Shown: piece after piece, positions 50,912 to 59,685 of the stretch
Numbering within the stretch: the first letter of the stretch is position 1
Layout of the letters: every line of letters begins with the position of its first letter
Source of the DNA: GCA-002793235 sp965267355
GTDB taxonomy: Bacteria > Bacteroidota > Bacteroidia > Flavobacteriales_E > Vicingaceae
DNA: 64,000 bases
Assembly (NCBI GenBank): GCA_965267355.1
Contig: OZ253956.1
Location: 2,418,001 to 2,482,000 of the forward strand
Reading direction: 5' to 3'
Notes under the pieces: generated by a model
What the model saw: the letters and a program-made list of their open reading frames with translations, nothing else
Database searches by the model: none
What the model was told of the DNA's origin: nothing
Made by a program: the position numbers and the translations under genes

Positions 50912-50940
50912 AAAAACAATACCCAAAAAGTTTTTTTTTT
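50899..50940 (+). terminator. AT-rich terminator overlapping the nucleotidase stop
   Basis: An 11-bp stem AAAAACTTTTT (50899-50909) with AAAAAGTTTTT (50925-50935) and a T-run to 50940. The stem is weak in GC but well formed. Confidence 0.55.
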
Positions 50941-51125
50941 CACTTTTTTATTCAAATATTTGTTAGGGTTAAACAAGGACACGGCTTTCATATAGAAGGT
51001 ATTGATTTTAAAGGAGTTAAAAATTAAATTAGCGTTAAATTATTTTTCAACACCCGACCTTTAAAATCTGTTGTTAAACTTTTAAAAACAATTTAATTTT
51101 TAACTTTAAAGAGAGGATTTTTAAA

Positions 51126-52559
51126 ATGCAAAAAGACTTTAATTCAGTTTGGGAAAATTGTCTTCAGGTAATAAAAGACAATGTGAGTTTACAAAGCTAT
51201 AAAACATGGTTTGAACCTATAAAACCCATCAAGCTGAAAGATAAAGTTTTAACCATACAGGTTCCTAGTCAGTTTTTTTACGAATGGTTAGAAGAACATT
51301 ATGTTAGCATTTTAAAGAAAACTATAAAAAAAGAGTTAGGTGCAGAAGGAAGATTAGAGTATAGCATTGTTATGGAGAGCAACCAAAGCTCCACTAAACC
51401 ATATACTGTTAAGATTCCTGCAACGAACAGACAGGCGCTAAAAAACAAGCCTGTAAATATGCCAATAGACTTAAATCAAGATAAATCTATTCGTAACCCT
51501 TTCATTATCCCTGGTCTTAAAAAGATTAATGTTGACTCTCAATTAAACCCTAATTACTCTTTCAGTAATTTTGTTGAAGGAGATTGTAATAGATTAGCTC
51601 GTTCTGCAGGTTTTGCAGTTGCAAAAAACCCTGGAGGAACAGCTTTCAATCCATTATTAATTTATGGTGGTGTTGGTTTGGGAAAAACTCATTTAGCTCA
51701 CGCTATTGGTATAGATGTAAAAAACAGATTTCCAAACAAAACTGTTTTATATGTATCCTCTGAGAAGTTTACACACCAATTTATTGACGCTGTAAGAAAC
51801 AACGAACAAAACGATTTCATTCATTTCTATCAAATGATAGATGTATTAATTATAGATGATGTTCAGTTTTTCGGTGGAAAACCAAAAACACAGGACGTTT
51901 TCTTCCATATATTCAACCATTTACATCAATCGGGTAAGCAAATCATCTTAACAGCAGATAAAGCTCCTGTAGAGATTGTAGGCATGGAACAACGTTTACT
52001 TTCTCGTTTTAAATGGGGATTAGCTGCTGATTTACAAGCTCCTGCCCTAGAAACTAGAATTGCCATTCTTGAAAAGAAGATGTATCAAGAAGGTTTAGAA
52101 TTACCTAAAGATGTGGTAGAATACATTGGATATAGCATTACTACAAACATTAGAGAATTAGAAGGTGCTTTAATTTCTATTTTAGCTCAAGCTTCATTGA
52201 ATAAAAAAGCAGTAAACTTAGATTTAGCTCGTCAAATGGTTGACAAGTTTGTTAAGAATACTGCTAAAGAAGTTTCTATAGACTACATCCAAAAGGTAGT
52301 TTGTGATTACTTTGACATGCCTATCGATACACTTAAATCTAAAACAAGAAAGAGAGAGGTTGTACAAGCTCGTCAAATTGCAATGTATTTTTCAAAGCAA
52401 ATGACGAAATCAAGCTTAGCAACAATTGGAATGCACTGTGGAGGTAAAGATCATGCTACTGTATTACACGCCTGTAAAACAGTAAACAACCTTATGGAAA
52501 CAGATAAACGTTTTAGAGGCTATATTGATGATTTGAAGAAAAAAATTAGTTTACAATAA
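51126..52559 (+). CDS. dnaA: Chromosomal replication initiator DnaA
   Basis: The 477-aa protein is full length. The N-terminal helicase-interaction domain covers about 1-85, and a linker follows. The AAA+ core has Walker A GGVGLGKTH (about 182-190) and Walker B LIIDDVQFF (about 240-248). The C-terminal DNA-binding domain ends with the DnaA signature GGKDHATVLHACK. It binds DnaA boxes and opens the origin. The 185-bp leader before it is AT-rich; a TTG/TAATTTTT promoter pair may lie at 51071/51094. No cluster of DnaA boxes is evident next to the gene, and dnaN is not adjacent. A GAGAGGA motif precedes the ATG. Confidence 0.96.
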   Translation: MQKDFNSVWENCLQVIKDNVSLQSYKTWFEPIKPIKLKDKVLTIQVPSQFFYEWLEEHYVSILKKTIKKELGAEGRLEYSIVMESNQSSTKPYTVKIPATNRQALKNKPVNMPIDLNQDKSIRNPFIIPGLKKINVDSQLNPNYSFSNFVEGDCNRLARSAGFAVAKNPGGTAFNPLLIYGGVGLGKTHLAHAIGIDVKNRFPNKTVLYVSSEKFTHQFIDAVRNNEQNDFIHFYQMIDVLIIDDVQFFGGKPKTQDVFFHIFNHLHQSGKQIILTADKAPVEIVGMEQRLLSRFKWGLAADLQAPALETRIAILEKKMYQEGLELPKDVVEYIGYSITTNIRELEGALISILAQASLNKKAVNLDLARQMVDKFVKNTAKEVSIDYIQKVVCDYFDMPIDTLKSKTRKREVVQARQIAMYFSKQMTKSSLATIGMHCGGKDHATVLHACKTVNNLMETDKRFRGYIDDLKKKISLQ

Positions 52560-52585
52560 TTCTTTGCAATTTTATTGCACTAACT

Positions 52586-52627
52586 AAACAGGAATCATAT
52601 ATTAAATTTGATTCCTGTTTTCTTTTT
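52586..52627 (+). terminator. Intrinsic terminator after dnaA
   Basis: A 12-bp perfect stem AAACAGGAATCA (52586-52597) with TGATTCCTGTTT (52609-52620), loop 11 nt, followed by TCTTTTT. The ATG of the next small gene follows directly at 52628. Confidence 0.8.
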
Positions 52628-52765
52628 ATGAGCTTTTTAAAGAAAAAACAAGAAACACCTCCACATTACAAGCCCATTAATAAAATAGGGCAGCGCATAA
52701 TTGGCTATTCTATTATTGTAATAATAATTTTAACCTTAATTTATATTTTAAGTTTTTATATATGA
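52628..52765 (+). CDS. Small membrane protein (45 aa) coupled to phosphatase gene
   Basis: The frame from ATG 52628 to TGA 52763-52765 encodes 45 residues: a basic start MSFLKKKQETPPHYKPINKI, then one membrane helix of about 20 residues ending LSFYI. The stop overlaps the ATG of the phosphatase gene (ATGA), a strong sign of translational coupling. No family is recognised. The dnaA terminator ends exactly at its start, so its own promoter, if any, must overlap that hairpin; read-through from dnaA is an alternative. Confidence 0.6.
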   Translation: MSFLKKKQETPPHYKPINKIGQRIIGYSIIVIIILTLIYILSFYI

Positions 52766-53226
52766 GTAAAGTATTATTTGTTTGTTTAGGAAATATTTGT
52801 CGTTCAGCTATGGCTGAGGGCTTATTAAAACACAAAGTAAAAGAACGAGGTTTAAATATTCAAGTTGATTCAGCAGGAACATCATCGTATCATATTGGGG
52901 AAGCTCCTGATGAGAGAATGCAAGCTAAAGCTCAAGAATATGGTATAGACATAAGTAATCAAAAAGCTAGACAGTTTACTGCTTCAGATTTTAGTGAATT
53001 TGACTACATTTTTGCAATGGATGAATCAAACAAGAATAATATTTTAAATCTTGCTTTTACTGAAGAAGATAAGAGTAAAGTAAAAATGTTTTTAAACTAT
53101 TCTTACCCCAACCGAAACATGAGTGTACCTGATCCATACTATGGCAGGGATCAGGGCTTTGAAGATGTTTATCAATTATTAAATGATGCTTGTGATAGGT
53201 TTTTAGAAACTTTGGATCATGAATAA
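52762..53226 (+). CDS. Low-molecular-weight protein-tyrosine phosphatase
   Basis: The 154-aa protein has the phosphatase P-loop C8-LGNIC-R14-S followed by AMAEG, and the catalytic acid in VPDPYYG near residue 126. These match the LMW-PTP family, which removes phosphate from tyrosine in proteins such as capsule kinases. Unlike the arsenate reductase at 45871, it lacks the second resolving Cys pair. It is coupled at its start to a 45-aa membrane peptide and overlaps the methyltransferase gene by 8 bp at its end, so three genes form one unit. Confidence 0.9.
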   Translation: MSKVLFVCLGNICRSAMAEGLLKHKVKERGLNIQVDSAGTSSYHIGEAPDERMQAKAQEYGIDISNQKARQFTASDFSEFDYIFAMDESNKNNILNLAFTEEDKSKVKMFLNYSYPNRNMSVPDPYYGRDQGFEDVYQLLNDACDRFLETLDHE

Positions 53227-53935
53227 AGGCACTTTATACCTTATACCAATTACTTTAGGTGAAACTCCTGTCAACCAAGTAATACCAGACTATAACAATC
53301 AAATCATCAATAAGATTGATACTTACATTGTTGAGAACATCAAAACTGCAAGAAGATTCCTTAAAAAAGCAGGAATTATAAAAGCTATTGATGAGTTAAC
53401 TTTTTATGAGCTAAATAAGAGAACACATTTTTCAGAAATAACTCAGTTTATTAAACCATTATTTGATGGTAAAAATGTTGGTATCCTTTCTGAAGCTGGA
53501 TGTCCTGGTGTAGCAGATCCTGGTGCAGAAATTGTAGCTCTTGCTCAAGAAAAAGGAATAAAAGTAACACCATTAATTGGTCCCTCTTCCATCCTATTAT
53601 CGCTAATGGCAAGTGGATTTAATGGCCAAAATTTTAGTTTTAACGGCTATTTACCTAAAGAACAAAAAGAAAGAATTAGAAAGCTAAAGGATTTAGAAAG
53701 GTCGGTTAAATCAAAAAAACAAACACAATTATTTATTGAAACTCCTTACAGAAACAGAAATGTGTTAGAAGATTTAATTAACAACTGCTTACACACAACC
53801 AAAGTGTGTATAGCAGTAGATATAACACTTCCTACAGAGCAAATTATTACCAAAACCATTGAGGAATGGAAAAAAACAAAGATTGATTTACATAAAAGAC
53901 CTTGTGTGTTTATTCTAGGAAATACTATTTCTTAG
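53219..53935 (+). CDS. RsmI-like SAM-dependent methyltransferase (tetrapyrrole methylase fold)
   Basis: The 238-aa protein belongs to the tetrapyrrole methylase-fold family near RsmI: GTLYLIPITLGE at the start, GILSEAGCPGVADPGAEIVALAQ (about 88-110) and TPLIGPSSILLSLMASGF (about 117-134). RsmI 2'-O-methylates C1402 of 16S rRNA. The start reads PITLGE where RsmI usually has PTPIGN, and a second copy of true RsmI often exists in Bacteroidota, so this may be a paralogue. Its end overlaps the convergent gene by 11 bp. Confidence 0.8.
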   Translation: MNKGTLYLIPITLGETPVNQVIPDYNNQIINKIDTYIVENIKTARRFLKKAGIIKAIDELTFYELNKRTHFSEITQFIKPLFDGKNVGILSEAGCPGVADPGAEIVALAQEKGIKVTPLIGPSSILLSLMASGFNGQNFSFNGYLPKEQKERIRKLKDLERSVKSKKQTQLFIETPYRNRNVLEDLINNCLHTTKVCIAVDITLPTEQIITKTIEEWKKTKIDLHKRPCVFILGNTIS

Positions 53936-54356
53936 AATTTTTCTTTACGTCTTTAGCATACTTTACATCAAAATTAAACGCTCCTTCATCCTTTTTATAC
54001 TGTATTAAAGCGGATGGAAAATCATCTACTTCTTGTCCCTTCTTAGCTTCTTTTAATTCCATTACAAACATAAAAGGTTCAGCTCCTTTATCTCCCTCAA
54101 AGGTAGATATCGCAATTCGTTTAGTTTCAAAACCTTCTTTTTGTAATTCTAAGGTGTAGTATTTTTCTAATTCTAATTGATAATCAAACTTCTTAGACCA
54201 ATTTTGAGAGGATATTACTTGATTATCTTTATAAAGGTTGATAGTTACGTTTTTAATGCTCTTTTCGTTTTTATCCACTAAATAGCCCATAAAATTAACT
54301 TGAGCCTGTGCAGATGTAAATAGAACCAACAATAATAGTGTGGTTAATGATTTCAT
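53925..54356 (-). CDS. Exported small protein, function unknown
   Basis: The 143-aa protein has a signal peptide (LLLLVLFTSAQAQ). The mature part begins NFMGYLVDKNEKSIKNVTINLYKDNQ, which resembles the start of a carboxypeptidase-regulatory-like beta-sandwich (about 22-105), followed by a Lys-rich tail. It is probably a small periplasmic or surface protein. No function can be assigned. It is convergent with the methyltransferase gene and lies behind the nqr operon terminator. Confidence 0.6.
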   Translation of the reverse strand: MKSLTTLLLLVLFTSAQAQVNFMGYLVDKNEKSIKNVTINLYKDNQVISSQNWSKKFDYQLELEKYYTLELQKEGFETKRIAISTFEGDKGAEPFMFVMELKEAKKGQEVDDFPSALIQYKKDEGAFNFDVKYAKDVKKNSKK

Positions 54357-54445
54357 TGTAGTTAGTTTAGTTCCTGCTTAAACGAAATCTAACCAAAAAA
54401 GTTACCAATCAGTTTGTTAGAATCATTCTAAATTATTTTAAGGTA

Positions 54446-54472
54446 TAAAAAAAGCTCCTCGAAAGGAGCTTT
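54446..54472 (-). terminator. Intrinsic terminator of the nqr operon
   Basis: On the minus strand the stem AAAGCTCCT (54472-54464) pairs with AGGAGCTTT (54459-54451), loop TTCG, followed by TTTTTT. It ends transcription 19 bp after the nqrF stop. Confidence 0.85.
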
Positions 54473-54490
54473 AAATATATAGTGGATAAA

Positions 54491-55792
54491 TTATCCTCCA
54501 AAATCATCAAACCTAATGTTCTCGTCAGGAATACCAAAATCTTCTCCCATCTTCTGAACAGCGTTATTCATTAATGGTGGACCGCAGAAGTATAATTCTA
54601 TTTCTTCTGGTTCATCATGTTTGCTTAAATATTGATCTATAACTACGTTATGAATAAACCCAACAAAACCATCTCCTTCTTTATCATCTATATCTTTCAT
54701 TACCTTCCAATTATCTGATTCTAAAGGTTCTGAAAGTGCCATAAAGAATCTAAAATTCGGAAATTCTTTTTCTAAATCTCTAAAATAATGGATGTAAAAC
54801 AATTCACCTCTTGATCGACCTCCATACCAATAGGTAACTTTTCTATTAGTTTTTAATGTTTTAAATAATTCGTAAAGATGTGAACGCATTGGTGCCATTC
54901 CAGCTCCACCACCGACATAAAGCATCTCGGCATCAGACTCATTAATAAAAAATTCACCATAAGGACCTGATATAATTGCCTTATCTCCTACTTTTAAGTT
55001 AAAGATGTAAGAAGATGCAATACCTGGATTAACATCCATCCAAGTATTTTTATTTCTATCCCATGGTGGAGTAGCAACACGTACATTTAACATAACTCTT
55101 CTTCCTTCAGCAGGGTAAGAAGCCATAGAGTAAGCACGAACAACTTCTTCATCATTTTTCATCACTAATGGCCATAAATTAAATTTATCCCATTCTGGTT
55201 TAAATTTATCTGGCTCCCCTGGATGATCTTGTGGATGTGCTTCAACATCCATTTCTGAATACTTAACTGTACAACGTGGAATTTTTATTTGAATATACCC
55301 ACCAGCTTTGTAATCCATATCCTCAGGAATCTCAACAATAAACTCTTTAATAAAAGTCGCTACATTGTAATTAGAAACCACAGTAGCTTCCCATTCTTTA
55401 ATACCAAGCACCTCTTCCTCAATCTCAATCTTCATATCTTCTTTTACCTTTACCTGACACCCTAATCTCCAATTATTAGCAATCTGTTTTCTAGAGAAGT
55501 TAGGTTCTTCAGTAGGTAAAATGGATCCACCACCTTCGTGTACCTGACAAGTACACTGTACGCATGTCCCTCCACCTCCACAAGCCGATGGCAAAAAGAT
55601 ACCTGCATCACCTAGAGTAGATAGTAAAGTTCCTCCACCATCAACTTCAATTACTCTTTCTCCTTCATTAATGTCGATTTTAATTTTCCCTGAAGGCATT
55701 AATTTAGCTTTAGCAAACAGTAATACAGTAGTTAATGCTAATACTACAGCAAGGAAAACTATGATTGTTATTATTATTACGCTGGTATCCAT
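54491..55792 (-). CDS. nqrF: Na+-translocating NADH:quinone reductase subunit F
   Basis: The 433-aa subunit has an N-terminal membrane helix (about 5-27) and a 2Fe-2S ferredoxin domain with C71, C77, C80 (SACGGGGTCVQC) and C112 (WRLGCQVKV). The FAD domain has VVRAYSMASYP, and the NADH domain GGGAGMAPMRSH. It takes electrons from NADH and passes them via FAD and the iron-sulfur cluster into the membrane subunits, which pump Na+ out. It is the last gene of nqrABCDEF; the gap to nqrE is 25 bp. Confidence 0.96.
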   Translation of the reverse strand: MDTSVIIITIIVFLAVVLALTTVLLFAKAKLMPSGKIKIDINEGERVIEVDGGGTLLSTLGDAGIFLPSACGGGGTCVQCTCQVHEGGGSILPTEEPNFSRKQIANNWRLGCQVKVKEDMKIEIEEEVLGIKEWEATVVSNYNVATFIKEFIVEIPEDMDYKAGGYIQIKIPRCTVKYSEMDVEAHPQDHPGEPDKFKPEWDKFNLWPLVMKNDEEVVRAYSMASYPAEGRRVMLNVRVATPPWDRNKNTWMDVNPGIASSYIFNLKVGDKAIISGPYGEFFINESDAEMLYVGGGAGMAPMRSHLYELFKTLKTNRKVTYWYGGRSRGELFYIHYFRDLEKEFPNFRFFMALSEPLESDNWKVMKDIDDKEGDGFVGFIHNVVIDQYLSKHDEPEEIELYFCGPPLMNNAVQKMGEDFGIPDENIRFDDFGG

Positions 55793-55817
55793 AATATCTA
55801 ATTAATTCTAATAATTA

Positions 55818-56432
55818 TTAAAGTTCAAAACCTAAAAAGCCTAAGAAAGCTAATCCCATTAAGCCTGTTAAAATAAATGCCATCCCCACTCCTCTTATTG
55901 GTGCAGGAACATGAGAATATTTAATTTTTTCTCTGATAGCTGCAATTAAAACAATTGCGATAAACCATCCAAAACCAGAACCTAAGCCATAAACAGTAGC
56001 TTGTCCGATATTAGCAAATTGTTTTTGCTGCATAAACAACGCTCCACCCAAAATGGCACAATTCACAGCAATTAATGGCAAGAAAATACCTAAAGCACCA
56101 TATAATGCTGGAGAGAATTTTTCAACTAACATCTCTACTAATTGTACAATAGAAGCAATTACAGCAATAAACATGATGAAACTTAAAAAACTCAAATCCA
56201 TAGTTGCATACTCTGCACCTAACCAGGTTAAAGCACCTTCTTTTAAAACATAAGTTTCTAATAAATAGTTAAGAGGTATTGTAACCAGTAATACAAAGAT
56301 TACTGCAGCTCCTAAACCAACAGCGGTTTTAACTGTTTTAGATACTGCTAAATATGAGCACATTCCGAAAAAGAATGTAAAAATCATATTATCAATGAAA
56401 GCACTTTTTATAAATATATTGATGTATTCCAT
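55818..56432 (-). CDS. nqrE: Na+-translocating NADH:quinone reductase subunit E
   Basis: The 204-aa membrane subunit has six helices. Cysteines C25 (FGMCSYLAV) and C125 (AVNCAILGG) lie in the paired half-helices that, together with two cysteines of NqrD, hold the intramembrane 2Fe-2S cluster. The length is normal. It forms the NqrD/NqrE pair that carries electrons across the membrane during Na+ pumping. It lies 20 bp after nqrD. Confidence 0.95.
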   Translation of the reverse strand: MEYINIFIKSAFIDNMIFTFFFGMCSYLAVSKTVKTAVGLGAAVIFVLLVTIPLNYLLETYVLKEGALTWLGAEYATMDLSFLSFIMFIAVIASIVQLVEMLVEKFSPALYGALGIFLPLIAVNCAILGGALFMQQKQFANIGQATVYGLGSGFGWFIAIVLIAAIREKIKYSHVPAPIRGVGMAFILTGLMGLAFLGFLGFEL

Positions 56433-56452
56433 ATCTCTAAATGTTAAATATC

Positions 56453-57121
56453 TTAAGCCTCAATTAATTCTGGGTTTCTAAATTTCTGTGCCCATATATA
56501 AATTCCTACAATAAACAGTGATGAAGGAGGTAATAGCATTAACCCATTATCCATGTAACCTGCTGTATACATTGCCTCTGGTATAATAGTTAGTTTACCT
56601 AAACCAGGAATAGTTAGCGTACCTGAACCAAATACTTCCTTAAAGAAAGCAACCACTATCAATACTAATCCGTACCCTAAACCATTTCCAACACCATCTA
56701 AAATAGATGGCCATGGTTTATTACCTAAAGCAAATGCTTCTAATCGTCCCATAATGATACAATTGGTAATAATTAATCCAACGAATACTGAAAGTTGTTT
56801 AGATACATCATAAACATAGGCTTTCAGAACCTGATCAACTACAATTACCAATGATGCAACTACTACTAACTGTACAATAATTCTAATACGTCCTGGTATT
56901 AAATTTCTTAACAAGGATATTGTTAAGTTACCAAATACCAAAACAAATGTTACTGCAATAGACATTACAATTGCATTATCCATTTGAACGGTTACCGCTA
57001 ATGCAGAACATATCCCTAATACCTGAATGGTAACAGGATTAATCTGATTAAGTGGGTTAGTAATTAATTTCCTATTCTTCTTAGAGAATAAAGGTTCCGA
57101 TGTTTTTACTTCTTCGCTCAT
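56453..57121 (-). CDS. nqrD: Na+-translocating NADH:quinone reductase subunit D
   Basis: The 222-aa membrane subunit has six helices and cysteines C38 (LGICSALAVT) and C121 (ITNCIIMGR), matching the NqrD cluster ligands. GRLEAFALGNKPWPS following the second cysteine is also typical. It is homologous to NqrE and to RnfA/RnfE, but the presence of NqrA-C and F makes NqrD certain. It follows nqrC after 2 bp and precedes nqrE. Confidence 0.95.
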   Translation of the reverse strand: MSEEVKTSEPLFSKKNRKLITNPLNQINPVTIQVLGICSALAVTVQMDNAIVMSIAVTFVLVFGNLTISLLRNLIPGRIRIIVQLVVVASLVIVVDQVLKAYVYDVSKQLSVFVGLIITNCIIMGRLEAFALGNKPWPSILDGVGNGLGYGLVLIVVAFFKEVFGSGTLTIPGLGKLTIIPEAMYTAGYMDNGLMLLPPSSLFIVGIYIWAQKFRNPELIEA

Positions 57122-57123
57122 AA

Positions 57124-58479
57124 TTATTCGTTTACGTCAGCGATTATATTATTTTTAATAACTTTTATTTCTGTTCTTCTGTTTTTTGCTCTCCCCTCTT
57201 CGGTTTCATTATCGGCTATTGGTAAAGAACTACCATATCCAATAGCTGTAATCCTTGCTTCATCAATTCCGTTATCAACCAAATATTGTTTTACAGCATT
57301 AGCTCTATCTTCTGATAACGTTTTTAAAACTTCCTCTTCTCCTTTATTATCAGTATGACCACTTAATTCAATGTTAGCTGTAGGGGTCTGTTGTAGTCCT
57401 GATAATACAGCATCTAAATGTGCTTTACTTGAATTAACATTTATATTAGCACTTCCAGCTGAAAATTTAATACCATCTATAATAAATGATTTTGAAGTAC
57501 CGCCTTCTAAACTATCATAGTTAGCCAATAAAAGCTCTAGGTCACTAGCAAAATCTCCTGAAAAAGGTAGTTGTTGAAGAAAAACGGATTCAACAGAATC
57601 AGAATCTAATTGCATACTATCAGAAATATCTGCAGTTTCTTCATCATTAGTAGTTGTTTCTGAAGCAAAATCAGCATTTGATTTAAAAAACCTGTAATAA
57701 ACCTCCATGTTTCGCTCCAACATTTCATTAACTCCTACTCCTGTAAATGTAGCACCACTAATACCATCAACCTGATGTTCATTTAGCTCATTACCTGGCT
57801 TAAGTACTTTAATCGGAGTAAACTCTCCATTTTCTTCAATCTTTTTACCTACAAACTGTACTTCAAACCATTCTTCAGCAATTTTAGAACCTAAACCAGG
57901 AGTTTCCGCTTTGTGGTCAAACACTGAACCTGAAATTGAGGCAATATCTTTATTCAAACCAATATATCCCCAGATATCATCCCAAAGTCCTTTACCACTT
58001 GCTGATACTACATAGTATTTTTCACCTTCGCTTTCACAAACAAATATTGGAAAGTGAATATTTTCAGAAGCAGCTAGTTCCTCTTTAATCTTTTCCTCAT
58101 CTCCTTTATACTTACTCATAATAGGCTTAACATATCTTGAGTACTCTTTTCTTAAATCAATATTAAATGCATCCAATTTATCAAGAGGGTCTATTGGATC
58201 TTCAGATGTTTTGTCACTAAGAATTTCCCCATTATAGTTAATAGTTATTCTTCTTTTTACAAAGTCATTAAAAATTTCTCCTGCTTCATCTCTCGTTACT
58301 CCATTAGTTTCCTCTATACCAATGGCTTGTAAAATATTCTGCATCTTTTCATTAGTAATATTTGCACTTTGCTTCGGTTTTAAGCTCATAGATAAGAAAG
58401 CCAAGAAACCTCCAACAATAACAACCATTACTGTTGCAAAAACTATTGTATATACGTTACTATCTCTATTAATAGCCAT
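57124..58479 (-). CDS. nqrC: Na+-NQR subunit C fused to a C-terminal OmpA-like domain
   Basis: The protein has 451 residues; NqrC is normally about 250-260. Residues 10-32 are the membrane helix. Residues about 33-267 are the periplasmic FMN domain, with SGAT at 241-244 (T244 is the FMN attachment site). Residues about 270-330 are a Ser/Thr/Asp-rich linker. Residues about 331-440 form an OmpA-like peptidoglycan-binding domain: SGHTDNKG (373-380), LSEDRANAVKQYL and GRAKNRRTEIKV (429-440), the full motif set. One frame covers both halves without a stop. The fusion should tie the pump to the cell wall. It sits normally between nqrB and nqrD (2-bp gaps). Confidence 0.93.
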   Translation of the reverse strand: MAINRDSNVYTIVFATVMVVIVGGFLAFLSMSLKPKQSANITNEKMQNILQAIGIEETNGVTRDEAGEIFNDFVKRRITINYNGEILSDKTSEDPIDPLDKLDAFNIDLRKEYSRYVKPIMSKYKGDEEKIKEELAASENIHFPIFVCESEGEKYYVVSASGKGLWDDIWGYIGLNKDIASISGSVFDHKAETPGLGSKIAEEWFEVQFVGKKIEENGEFTPIKVLKPGNELNEHQVDGISGATFTGVGVNEMLERNMEVYYRFFKSNADFASETTTNDEETADISDSMQLDSDSVESVFLQQLPFSGDFASDLELLLANYDSLEGGTSKSFIIDGIKFSAGSANINVNSSKAHLDAVLSGLQQTPTANIELSGHTDNKGEEEVLKTLSEDRANAVKQYLVDNGIDEARITAIGYGSSLPIADNETEEGRAKNRRTEIKVIKNNIIADVNE

Positions 58480-58481
58480 AA

Positions 58482-59660
58482 TTATGCTGTTTTAACTCTT
58501 TTTAATCTCTTTTTAATATTTCCATTAACCACTACATGGTCGATTAACGGAGCGCAAACATTACCTATTAAAATAGCTAACATTACACCTTCTGGATAAG
58601 CAGGATTTGCTACTCTAATTAATATTGCTAAAATTCCAATTAATACTCCATAAACTATTTTACCTTTTGGTGTTTGAGAAGCTGTTACTGGATCGGTAGC
58701 CATAAATACAGCCCCAAAAGCAAAACCACCAAGCATTAACTGATGTAATGCTGGTACAGCTAAATATGTTCCTGGTTCTCCAACAGCGTTAAATATTAAC
58801 CCCATTAAATAACCACCAACAAACATAGAAAGCATAATTCTTAAGCTACCTATACCAGATAAAACTAATAATAATGCCCCTAATCCAATAGCTATTACAG
58901 ATGTTTCACCTATTGAACCTGGAATAAATCCAACAATAGACTCCATTAAAGTAGGAATTGCTTCAACTCCTCCTTCTACTGCATTTCCAAGTGGTGTAGC
59001 TCCAGAAAAACCATCAACCAATTGCTGTCCTTCTTCTAAAGAAGTATCTATCCATACCTGGTTACCTGACATTTTGGTTGGATAAGCAAAAAACAAGAAC
59101 GCTCTCGTTACTAAAGCAACATTTAAAATATTCATACCAGTACCTCCAAACACTTCTTTACCAATAACAACGGCAAATATAGTAGCTACTGCAACCATCC
59201 ATAAAGGAATATCAATTGGCACTATTAAAGGAATTAATAGTCCTGAAACCAAGAAACCTTCGTGAATAGAATGCTTTTTTACGGTAGCAAAAACAAATTC
59301 TACTCCCAATCCTGCAGCATAAGATACTATAACAAGTGGTAGTACCTTCAATGCTCCGAAAATAAATTTATCCCAAAACATAGCACAAACTCCATCTGCA
59401 GCAGTACATTCACCTATAGCTAAATAATGTTGGTGACCAACATTGTACATTCCAAATAACAAACATGGAATTAATGCTTTTACCACCATAATCATGGTTC
59501 TCTTTAAATCTACACTGTCTCTAATGTGCACTCCATTTTTATTGGTATGACCAGGCACAAATAAAAAAGTATAGGTTCCATCCCAAATAGTATAAAGCAA
59601 CGGAAATTTTCCGTCCTTTTTGGGTTTGGTTTTTTGCATAAGTCTTTGTAATGCTTTCAT
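58482..59660 (-). CDS. nqrB: Na+-translocating NADH:quinone reductase subunit B
   Basis: The 392-aa membrane subunit has about ten helices and the FMN attachment motif SGAT at 219-222 (T222) in VDGFSGATPLGNA. It holds FMN and riboflavin and forms the Na+ path. Conserved blocks such as GHQHYL-type N-terminal loops and FGAVFMATDPVTASQTPKGK near the C-terminus are present. It ends 2 bp before nqrC and follows nqrA after 25 bp. Confidence 0.95.
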   Translation of the reverse strand: MKALQRLMQKTKPKKDGKFPLLYTIWDGTYTFLFVPGHTNKNGVHIRDSVDLKRTMIMVVKALIPCLLFGMYNVGHQHYLAIGECTAADGVCAMFWDKFIFGALKVLPLVIVSYAAGLGVEFVFATVKKHSIHEGFLVSGLLIPLIVPIDIPLWMVAVATIFAVVIGKEVFGGTGMNILNVALVTRAFLFFAYPTKMSGNQVWIDTSLEEGQQLVDGFSGATPLGNAVEGGVEAIPTLMESIVGFIPGSIGETSVIAIGLGALLLVLSGIGSLRIMLSMFVGGYLMGLIFNAVGEPGTYLAVPALHQLMLGGFAFGAVFMATDPVTASQTPKGKIVYGVLIGILAILIRVANPAYPEGVMLAILIGNVCAPLIDHVVVNGNIKKRLKRVKTA

Positions 59661-59685
59661 TCCTTATATCTCTATTTTAAAAGAA

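Noticed and set aside
50931..50940. T10 tract as a phase-variation site
   Set aside because: It is the tail of a terminator hairpin after the stop codon and not in a promoter or coding frame.
50941..51125. Replication origin in front of dnaA
   Set aside because: The leader is AT-rich but I see no cluster of TTATnCACA-type DnaA boxes, and dnaN is not adjacent. GC-skew over the genome would be needed.
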